DNA of 5,157 bases from Victivallales bacterium (GTDB taxonomy: Bacteria > Verrucomicrobiota > Lentisphaeria > Oligosphaerales > Oligosphaeraceae), in NCBI GenBank assembly GCA_017963875.1, contig JAGCTA010000081.1:1-5157 (forward strand), given 5' to 3'. Each line of letters starts with the position of its first letter. The first letter of the stretch is position 1. The notes under the pieces are model-generated. The model was not told the origin of the DNA, ran no database searches, and was given only the letters and a program-made list of their open reading frames with translations. The translations under genes and the position numbers were made by a program. Of the stretch, positions 1 to 5,157 are shown piece after piece.

Positions 1-1
1 A

Positions 2-58
2 GCCGACGTTTTGCCGATTCCAGAAGACGAAGACGATGAATACGAGCAGAAAGGTTGA
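2..58 (+). CDS. Possible C-terminal end of an upstream gene (partial, unidentified)
   Basis: Reading from base 2, the frame is open and ends at TGA 56-58, giving the tail ADVLPIPEDEDDEYEQKG. The acidic, proline-containing tail looks like a real protein C-terminus and would overlap the terminase start by 23 bases. In lambda-like gene order the neighbour here is the small terminase subunit, but 18 residues cannot support that identity. A competing frame ends at TGA 37-39, overlapping the terminase ATG as ATGA, but its tail is mostly arginine (SRRFADSRRRRR) and looks less natural. The terminase frame itself is also open to the window edge, so the gene boundary here is uncertain. Confidence 0.35.
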   Translation, partial: ADVLPIPEDEDDEYEQKG

Positions 59-2177
59 GAAGTTTCTAAATGGCGGGGATGCCAGTAAGAAGGCGAAGGA
101 ATATACGCAGCACAGGTCATTGGTTGCAGAGCGTAAGCGAAAGCAGTCGATTTCAGGGCGCGACATTGGCGACCTTCCAGAGGTAAAGAATCCAGCCAGA
201 AAGGCGCGATGCAAGGAGAGTTTGCAGGCGTTCATCGAAGAGTACATCAGGGACGAAAACAAGTTCAACCTTCCCTGGAGTAGTCAGCATATAGAGGTTA
301 TGCGAATCATAGAAAAGGTAATCCGCAGGGGAGACAAGTTTGCATTGGCGATGCCACGCGGAAGCGGCAAAACAAGTATCTTGGAAAAAGCCATGCTCTG
401 GGGTGCCTTGTACGGCTGGCGAAAGTTTCTAGTGATTATCGCTGAATCGTCAGACGCGGCATACAGCATCATGTCAACTATTAAAGAAGAAATCGAAACA
501 AACGAGCGATTGCAAGAGGATTTTCCCGAGGTTTGCTATCCAGTCAAATGCCTGGCAAGGGTTGTCCAGAGATGCCAGGGGCAGCACATCCACGGCAAGC
601 CGACGCGAATGCAGTGGAGCGCAGGCGACCGCATCAAGTTTCCAACGGTTGAGAGGAGCGTTTGCAGTGGCACCGAGCTTGCGAGCTTGGGAATCACGGG
701 CCAGATACGAGGGTTGAAGACCAGCGAGGACCAGCGGCCAGACATGGTGCTGATCGATGACATACAGAGCGACGAGAGCGCGGCCAGCCCCGACCAGTGC
801 AAGAAGAGGCTTGACATAATCCGAGGGACCATTCTGGGGCTTGCGGGAGTGGGGAAGATCATAGCGGCGTTCCTAACATGCACCGTCATAAAGAAGGATG
901 ATGTTGCGGACACGCTTTTGAATCCCGAAATATCCCCAGAATGGCATGGAAAGAGATATGCACTACTTCCAAAGATGCCGACGAACAGGGAGATTTGGAA
1001 TCAATATGCCGAAATCTGGAAGACGGGGCACAGGGAAGAACGTGGGAATGCGCCTGCAAACGCGTTCTATCTGGCGCACAGAGCCGAACTTGATGAAGGT
1101 GCCGAGGCGGGCTGGGAGGCCAGGTACAATCCAGACGAAATTTCGGCCATCCAGCACGGCATGAATCTGTATATCAGCAATCCAGAGGCATTTGCGGCAG
1201 AATACCAGAACAGGCCGCTTGAAGAGGAATTGGGAGACAAGGAAAGCATAAGGCCCGAGCAGGTTCTTGCTAGGATCAGCGGCGTGGAGCGCTTCAAGGT
1301 GCCCTTCGAGTGCGACCGTTTGACCGCCTTCATCGACGTGCAGCAGGACATGCTTTTCTACACAGTCATGGCTTTTGCCCAGGACTGGACGGCGCACGTC
1401 ATCGACTACGGCGCCTATCCAGATCCAAAGAAGCACTATTTCACCTTGAGGGACGCGGGGGTTTCGTATGTCGGCAAGGATGGCTTCGACGCCAGCTTGC
1501 AGGAGGCGTTGGGAACCTTGACAACGCAGATACTGGGACGGAGCTACCAAAGGGAGGACGGGCTTGAGCTGGCGGTTGACCGTTGTCTGGTTGACAGCGG
1601 ATGGGGCAAATCCACCATCGGAATCTACAACTTTTGTGCCAGGAGCGATTTCAGGCGCGTCTTGCTGGCCAGCAAGGGCGTCGGCATAACTGCCGACAAG
1701 AAGCCATATAACGAATACCAGCGAGGCAGGGGCGACACAATCGGCGACTTCTGGATGATTGCCAGCAACCGCAGAAAACGGGTTGCAAGGGTGATAGAAT
1801 ACGACACCAACTTTGTCAAGTCGCTTTGGCGGAGCCGACTTTTGACGCCGCAGGGCATGGGCGGGAACTTCTATGTATTCGGTGAGCAGGGGAAGAAGGA
1901 GCCACACAGGATGTTTGCGGAACAGCTAAGCGCGGAATACAGCACGCCGACGGCGGGCAGGAGCCGAAGGGTGGATGTATGGAAGGCATACCCAAACAGG
2001 GACAACCACTTTCTTGATTGTGTTGTTGGCTGCTACGTTGCGGCCAGCGAAAGGGGCTTGAGGATGGAGGACATCGGAAGAAAAAGCGGATCCGATGGAA
2101 CGGAGGATGCACCGACATTGGCCGACAGGCCAGGCAGGCGATTTGCTATCCCGCCTGAATTCCTGGTGAAAAAATGA
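36..2177 (+). CDS. Phage terminase large subunit (GpA-like packaging ATPase and nuclease)
   Basis: This is the motor and nuclease of DNA packaging: it cuts concatemeric phage DNA and drives it through the portal using ATP. The protein has 713 residues, compared with 641 for lambda gpA. Visible motifs in order are: a very basic N-terminus (residues 1-60); PWSSQ ahead of the ATPase; Walker A PRGSGKTS (107-114); Walker B MVLIDD (237-242); and a coupling-type motif TCTVIKKDD (281-289). The RNase H-like nuclease domain has acidic residues in FIDVQ (D434), LVDSGWG (D520) and NHFLDC (D661), the expected metal-binding set. The RDNHFLDC block resembles the RN..LD block near the C-terminus of GpA-type terminases. 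Start: ATG 36 is the first start codon in the frame, preceded only by weak GAAG purine stretches (23-26, 29-32); because the frame is open to base 3, a start outside the window is possible. The long antisense frames in this region are shadows. Confidence 0.93.
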   Translation: MNTSRKVEKFLNGGDASKKAKEYTQHRSLVAERKRKQSISGRDIGDLPEVKNPARKARCKESLQAFIEEYIRDENKFNLPWSSQHIEVMRIIEKVIRRGDKFALAMPRGSGKTSILEKAMLWGALYGWRKFLVIIAESSDAAYSIMSTIKEEIETNERLQEDFPEVCYPVKCLARVVQRCQGQHIHGKPTRMQWSAGDRIKFPTVERSVCSGTELASLGITGQIRGLKTSEDQRPDMVLIDDIQSDESAASPDQCKKRLDIIRGTILGLAGVGKIIAAFLTCTVIKKDDVADTLLNPEISPEWHGKRYALLPKMPTNREIWNQYAEIWKTGHREERGNAPANAFYLAHRAELDEGAEAGWEARYNPDEISAIQHGMNLYISNPEAFAAEYQNRPLEEELGDKESIRPEQVLARISGVERFKVPFECDRLTAFIDVQQDMLFYTVMAFAQDWTAHVIDYGAYPDPKKHYFTLRDAGVSYVGKDGFDASLQEALGTLTTQILGRSYQREDGLELAVDRCLVDSGWGKSTIGIYNFCARSDFRRVLLASKGVGITADKKPYNEYQRGRGDTIGDFWMIASNRRKRVARVIEYDTNFVKSLWRSRLLTPQGMGGNFYVFGEQGKKEPHRMFAEQLSAEYSTPTAGRSRRVDVWKAYPNRDNHFLDCVVGCYVAASERGLRMEDIGRKSGSDGTEDAPTLADRPGRRFAIPPEFLVKK

Positions 2178-2186
2178 CTTTTTTCA
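2167..2186 (+). terminator. A/T hairpin at the terminase stop, possible weak terminator
   Basis: TGAAAAAA (2167-2174) and TTTTTTCA (2179-2186) form a perfect 8-base-pair inverted repeat around the loop TGAC, which includes the terminase stop codon (2175-2177). The downstream arm is itself a T run and another seven T's follow at 2198-2204. The stem has only two G/C pairs, so it is thermodynamically weak. It could attenuate transcription after the terminase gene, or simply reflect A/T richness. Treating it as a terminator is an inference. Confidence 0.25.
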
Positions 2187-2259
2187 ATGAAATGGGATTT
2201 TTTTATCTATATTTCTTTGATAGGCGCACGAAAACGACGAAAAAGAGGAGCAGAAGGCG
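2178..2259 (+). promoter_or_regulatory. AT-rich intergenic spacer with a possible promoter
   Basis: This is the only true gap between genes. Its first 45 bases (2178-2222) contain only 9 G or C, far below the flanking coding DNA. TATATT at 2208-2213 could serve as a -10 box, but the best -35 candidate (TTCAAT, 2183-2188) is a poor match with an unusually long 19-base spacer. A separate transcription start for the head genes is possible but not demonstrated. The second half is purine-rich and carries the ribosome binding site of the next gene. Confidence 0.25.
2245..2250 (+). promoter_or_regulatory. Ribosome binding site GAGGAG for the W-like gene
   Basis: GAGGAG lies 9 bases before the ATG at 2260 and is a good Shine-Dalgarno match. 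It fixes the start of the 68-residue gene. A second purine stretch, AGAAGG (2252-2257), is too close to the ATG to be the main site. The same hexamer and spacing recur at the internal start at 4477. Confidence 0.7.
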
Positions 2260-2466
2260 ATGGCAGAAAACACGAGTAATGAGATTGAGCGTATCGTTTT
2301 GGAGCGCATGAGTTCACCACGTCAATACGGATTGGACGGAGAGCAGATAACAAACGACACAGCCAAGGAACTGGCGCAGTTGATAGCACTATACAAGAGC
2401 GTCAAGAGCAAGAAGCACAGCACCTCCTTGAGAATCAGTGTTTGCAGGGGCAACGGGACTGTATAA
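2260..2466 (+). CDS. Small head protein at the lambda W position, probable gpW-like head completion protein
   Basis: A 68-residue protein between terminase and portal, the place of lambda W, whose product is also 68 residues. gpW-type proteins seal the filled head and prepare it for the tail-joining protein. The sequence suggests the same helix, beta-hairpin, helix plan: a helix at about residues 5-18 (EIERIVLERM), a short hairpin around QYGLDGEQIT (22-31) with a DG turn, then a second helix at about 32-50 (DTAKELAQLIALYKSVKSK). A basic, probably flexible tail follows (HSTSLRISVCRGNGTV). In lambda gpW a DGRR turn precedes the SVSDL helix in a comparable way. Direct identity is low, so the assignment rests on position, length and predicted shape. 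The start is supported by GAGGAG nine bases upstream. The stop TAA shares one base with the portal ATG. An unrelated small head protein remains possible. Confidence 0.6.
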   Translation: MAENTSNEIERIVLERMSSPRQYGLDGEQITNDTAKELAQLIALYKSVKSKKHSTSLRISVCRGNGTV

Positions 2467-3902
2467 TGGGTTTTCTACGGAACATATACCGCAGGGTCAC
2501 GGGCCGCAGGACTAAAGCCAGGTACGACGCGGCGCAGACCACGAGCAGGAACGCCGAACACTGGAAATGGGCGGACAGCTTCAACGCGGACCAGAGCAAC
2601 AGCCCCGAAGTGAGGGAACGCCTTAGAAATCGCGCGCGCTACGAAGTCGCAAACAACCCGTGGCTTAGCGGGCTTATCTTCCAGGTTGCCAGCGACCTTA
2701 TCGGCGTGATGCCGAGGTTGCAGGTCAATTCGACAGACGAGAGGTTTTCAGGCAGGATAGAGGCTGATTTCCGCGATTGGGCGGAGGCCGTAAACCTGGG
2801 GGAGCTGCTTAGAGTGGCCTATATAACCAAGATGCGTGACGGGGAGGCCTTCATACAGCTCACGACCTGCAAGGACCTTGCCAGCCCGATCAAGCTGTTT
2901 CCAATGCTGATTGACGCTGAAAGGGTGAAGTCTCCACGGGACGACACCGACACGGACGACGACCAGCAGGCGGACGGCGTTTACTTCGACAGATTCGGGC
3001 GCCCAGTCGCCTACTCCATTTCCAAAGTCCATCCAGCGGTAAACGGCACAGGCGAATGCACGAAGGTCAAGGCAGCCTATGTCATCCACCTCTACAGGCA
3101 GGAACGGCCCGAGCAGCACAGGGGAATACCAGAGATTACAAGCGCTTTGCCGTCAATCGCCATTTTGCGTGCATACACGAAGGCGATGCTTGAGAAAATG
3201 GAGAACAGCGCGAGCGTGGCTGGCGTGCTGAAGCCGACCAGCATGGATTTGGAGCCTGACGAACTGACGAACGCGCCCTTCACGGAATTCAACCTGCCAA
3301 GCAGGAGCTGGGTGACATTGCCATTGGGCTATGATATGCAGCAGTACAATTTGCAGAATCCGACCGACAGCCAGCAGAGCTTTGCACTACAGACGAAAAT
3401 CGAATGTGCCAGATGTCTTCTGGGGACCAGGAACATCGTCACAGGCGACAGCACGAGTTACACCTATGCCAGCGCACGGGTGGACGCGCAGAACTATGAC
3501 AGGAGCCAGAGGGTTGAAAGGGGGAAAATAGAGCATGACTGCCTGAATCGCCTTTTTTCGGCATGGTGGACTGAATATGCCCCTGGAAAGCCAGAGCCCG
3601 AGCACAGCTGGTATTTCAACGGCAGGCCGCCCATCGACCCCGCAAAGGACGCGAATTGCGAGAAGCGGCTTTTGGCAAATGGAACCCTTACATTGGCCGA
3701 CGCCTGTGCACAGCAAGGGAAGGACTGGCAGCAGGTCACAAGGCAGCGTTTTGCGGAGGCCGCCTTCATACGGAAACTTGAAAAGGAATACGGCATAAGG
3801 CTTGACGAAATCGACAGCTTTACGGAGGGCGAGGCGAAGCAGCCAAGCCAGGGCGAAGCGGACGAGGACGAAGGCAGGACGGAGAACACGGAAAATGAGT
3901 GA
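2466..3902 (+). CDS. Phage portal protein, lambda family
   Basis: The portal is the dodecameric ring at one head vertex; DNA enters and leaves through it, terminase docks on it and it nucleates head assembly. From ATG 2466 the protein has 478 residues. Lambda-family portal features are visible: a basic start MGFLRNIYRR; RARYEVANNPWLSG (57-69), like the R....NNP.....V block; GVYFDRFGRPVAYSI (171-185) followed by HP (189-190); VIHLYRQERPEQHRGIPEITSAL (206-228); and the late block GDSTSYTYASAR (327-338) that precedes a helix ending in FSAWW. The C-terminus (452-478) is acidic and probably disordered, as is DDTDTDDDQQ (159-168). Start choice: the frame extends back to TTG 2442, but ATG 2466 overlaps the previous stop as TAATG, is a normal portal N-terminus, and suggests re-initiation by terminating ribosomes; AGGGG (2446-2450) is 15 bases away. 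The stop lies inside the next gene. Confidence 0.93.
   Translation: MGFLRNIYRRVTGRRTKARYDAAQTTSRNAEHWKWADSFNADQSNSPEVRERLRNRARYEVANNPWLSGLIFQVASDLIGVMPRLQVNSTDERFSGRIEADFRDWAEAVNLGELLRVAYITKMRDGEAFIQLTTCKDLASPIKLFPMLIDAERVKSPRDDTDTDDDQQADGVYFDRFGRPVAYSISKVHPAVNGTGECTKVKAAYVIHLYRQERPEQHRGIPEITSALPSIAILRAYTKAMLEKMENSASVAGVLKPTSMDLEPDELTNAPFTEFNLPSRSWVTLPLGYDMQQYNLQNPTDSQQSFALQTKIECARCLLGTRNIVTGDSTSYTYASARVDAQNYDRSQRVERGKIEHDCLNRLFSAWWTEYAPGKPEPEHSWYFNGRPPIDPAKDANCEKRLLANGTLTLADACAQQGKDWQQVTRQRFAEAAFIRKLEKEYGIRLDEIDSFTEGEAKQPSQGEADEDEGRTENTENE
3881..3884 (+). promoter_or_regulatory. Ribosome binding site GGAG for the protease-capsid gene
   Basis: GGAG, 10 bases before ATG 3895, lies inside the portal coding sequence. 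With the 8-base overlap of the two genes it supports ATG 3895 as the start and suggests coupled translation. Confidence 0.5.
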
Positions 3903-5157
3903 GGAAAGCGACAAGGTGCCGCAGCTGTTGCAGTTTGCGGAAGGCGGCGAGCCGATTGAGGACATCGCGAAGGTCAAGGGCGTTGCGTACAGCGGAGGCG
4001 AAATCGCCCAGCCGTGGAGCGACTACAAGGTTGTAGTCGATTTGGACGGCATGGAAATCGCGGCCCAGGTGCCCATTATGTACAACCACCAGTACGAGCC
4101 AGGCTACAGGCTGGGGGAGGCGTCCATCAGGAAAACCGCCAAAGGGCTGGAATTCACGGGCGAGATCGACACCACCACTGGCATGGGGAAGGCCCTGGTT
4201 GAGGCTGGGAAAAAGTGGAAATGGCAGGTCTCAATAGGTGCCGAGAACCATGAGACAGACCTGGAAAGGCAGCCAGACGGCGCGACGGTAAACGGCGCGA
4301 CGGTTGCCACGCCCGTTTACATCGTGCGAAAGTCGAAGCTGAGGGAAATATCGCTGGTTGCAATCGGAGCCGACGACAGGACGCACATGGAGATCATTGC
4401 AGGTTTTATGCATAGTTCAGAAAATAAAACGGCGAATCTGAAAGCGGAGGAGCCAAAAACAGAGGAGACAAACAAAATGGCAGACGAAAAGACACCCGAA
4501 AACAAGGTTGAAAATGTGGCCCCAGCCCCCGACATCACCGCCAGGCTTGAGGAAATGGGCAACACCATCGCCGCATTGAACGCCAAGCTGGAGAAGCTGG
4601 AGAAGCAGGAGGCCGTCAGGGCCGAGCGCCCTGCTCCCCAGGTCATTGTCAATCATGACGACGACACCAGGGCTGGCGACATCATCACCGCAGCTCTCGA
4701 AATGGGCCTTGGCATCAAGGCCGACAGGGACACCCGAGCTAACGAAATCGCCGTCAAGCGCTACGGAGAGAACGGAATCGGCATCAGGCACGCTATCGTT
4801 GCAGCCGCCAGAATGGCGGGCTGGGACGGCGAGTACATCACCGCTGGCAACCTGGCGGAGGCCATCAGCTATGTCAAGGCTGGCTTTGCCAATATTTCCA
4901 TTCCAGGCATCCTGGGGAACGCGGTCAACAAGCGCATCGCCGCAGGTTTCACATACGTTGAGCAGGCCTGGCGCGAGATCGCGGAAATCGCCAGCGTCAA
5001 CGACCTCAAGGCTTTTTCCACCTACCGCCTGACCGCCAGTGGCGATTTTGCGAAAATCCCCGCAGGCGGCAACCTGCCTGAAGGCGAGCTCAGCGAGCAG
5101 AGCTATGAGAACAAGGCGGAAACCTACGGAATGATTATCAGCATCGACCGCACCACC
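3895..5157 (+). CDS. Prohead protease fused to major capsid protein (C-terminus beyond window)
   Basis: An open frame of 421 codons runs off the window end. Residues about 20-170 look like an S78-type (HK97 gp4-like) prohead protease: MYNHQYEPG contains the likely catalytic His65, KGLEFTGEID (83-92) matches the usual GL.f.g.i strand, WQVSIGAE (110-117) contains the likely nucleophile Ser113, and LREISLVAIGAD (149-160) matches the conserved EiSLV strand. I do not assign the third catalytic residue. A charged linker (172-212) leads to a coiled coil with hydrophobic positions L218, M221, I225, L228, L232, L235, probably a scaffold or delta-like segment. From about 258 it resembles the capsid half of known protease/major-capsid fusions and Mu gpT-like proteins, ending with YENKAETYGMIISIDRTT. 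In those families a short acidic NDD-type motif usually follows, outside the window. The protease would cleave the internal scaffold during head maturation. ATG 3895 overlaps the portal stop by 8 bases. An internal start at Met195 may give free capsid protein. Confidence 0.88.
   Translation, partial: MSEESDKVPQLLQFAEGGEPIEDIAKVKGVAYSGGEIAQPWSDYKVVVDLDGMEIAAQVPIMYNHQYEPGYRLGEASIRKTAKGLEFTGEIDTTTGMGKALVEAGKKWKWQVSIGAENHETDLERQPDGATVNGATVATPVYIVRKSKLREISLVAIGADDRTHMEIIAGFMHSSENKTANLKAEEPKTEETNKMADEKTPENKVENVAPAPDITARLEEMGNTIAALNAKLEKLEKQEAVRAERPAPQVIVNHDDDTRAGDIITAALEMGLGIKADRDTRANEIAVKRYGENGIGIRHAIVAAARMAGWDGEYITAGNLAEAISYVKAGFANISIPGILGNAVNKRIAAGFTYVEQAWREIAEIASVNDLKAFSTYRLTASGDFAKIPAGGNLPEGELSEQSYENKAETYGMIISIDRTT
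4277..4304 (+). repeat. Short tandem duplication in the protease domain
   Basis: The 13-base word ACGGCGCGACGGT occurs at 4277-4289 and again at 4292-4304, a period of 15 bases. It encodes DGATV then NGATV (residues 128-137), just before the EiSLV strand, so it probably lengthens a surface loop. It keeps the frame. Confidence 0.6.
4462..4479 (+). promoter_or_regulatory. Internal ribosome binding site and start codon for separate capsid protein
   Basis: GAGGAG (4462-4467) lies 9 bases before an in-frame ATG (4477-4479, Met195 of the fusion). Hexamer and spacing are identical to those of the W-like gene. Initiation here would give a protein beginning MADEKTPENK, with the coiled coil and capsid domain but no protease. 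It falls in the low-complexity linker between the domains, where a capsid gene would begin if the two were separate. GAG codons are common in such a charged linker, so chance is not excluded. Confidence 0.5.
4585..4611 (+). repeat. Nine-base repeats in the coiled-coil segment
   Basis: Three successive 9-base units AAGCTGGAG, AAGCTGGAG and AAGCAGGAG encode KLE-KLE-KQE (residues 231-239), the end of the coiled coil before the capsid domain. The first two units are identical. They look like a small in-frame expansion that lengthens the helix. Confidence 0.55.

Noticed and set aside
963..1907. A 314-residue open frame on the minus strand
   Set aside because: It lies entirely inside the terminase gene, whose Walker and nuclease motifs are intact. 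Its protein shows no recognisable motif, and its length follows from the purine-biased codons of the sense strand.
2168..2190. Programmed frameshift at the A run before the terminase stop
   Set aside because: The run GAAAAAA is not a standard X XXY YYZ slippery site, and the -1 frame reaches TGA within a few codons, so no useful extension results.
2178..2259. Phage cos or attachment site in the gap
   Set aside because: No repeats resembling small-terminase sites, no integrase nearby and no tRNA fragment are visible; cos would be expected upstream of the terminase genes.
2442..2465. TTG start giving the portal eight extra residues
   Set aside because: ATG 2466 overlaps the preceding stop and gives a typical portal N-terminus; no good ribosome binding site precedes the TTG.
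3387..3977. A 196-residue open frame on the minus strand
   Set aside because: It is antisense to the portal end and capsid gene start, with low-complexity, proline and leucine-rich composition and no recognised domain.
4646..5032. A 128-residue + strand frame inside the capsid region
   Set aside because: Its serine, threonine and proline-rich product is a frame-shifted reading of capsid codons; the overlapping frame has clear capsid similarity and continues to the window end.

Overview
This window is a piece of a double-stranded DNA tailed bacteriophage or prophage. It covers the DNA-packaging and head-assembly module, with all genes on the + strand and packed closely. The order is: large terminase (36-2177), a 68-residue gene at the position of lambda W (2260-2466), a lambda-type portal protein (2466-3902), and a prohead protease fused to the N-terminal part of a major capsid protein (3895 to beyond the window end). 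This matches the lambda order A-W-B-C, except that protease and capsid are one polypeptide. The small terminase, capsid C-terminus, head-tail connectors and tail genes are not in the window.

Layout: positions 1-35 are probably the end of another gene running into the terminase start. The terminase is followed by the only real gap, 82 bases whose first half is about 20% G+C and carries an A/T hairpin at the terminase stop. The W-like gene then starts after a clear GAGGAG ribosome binding site. The remaining genes overlap: W-like stop and portal start share one base (TAATG), and portal and protease-capsid genes share 8 bases, so translational coupling is likely.

How the genes work together: terminase cuts the concatemeric genome and pumps it through the portal ring into a shell of capsid protein. 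The protease matures the shell by removing internal domains. The W-like protein would close the filled head below the portal. The protease-capsid reading frame has an internal ATG (4477) with the same GAGGAG-9 nt-ATG arrangement as the W-like gene, placed between the protease domain and a coiled coil. I infer that this lets free capsid protein be made in excess over the fusion.

Host: the sequence does not identify it. Arginine is often encoded by AGG, G+C looks moderate (estimated by eye), and there is usable Shine-Dalgarno complementarity. The terminase nuclease region and the protease-capsid fusion remind me of prophages in the Planctomycetes-Verrucomicrobia-Lentisphaerae group, but this is a memory-based impression only. 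I saw no tRNA, CRISPR array, insertion sequence, attachment site, integrase or defence gene. The content is a recognisable head module, not an obviously new system; the most unusual part is the fusion with its internal start.
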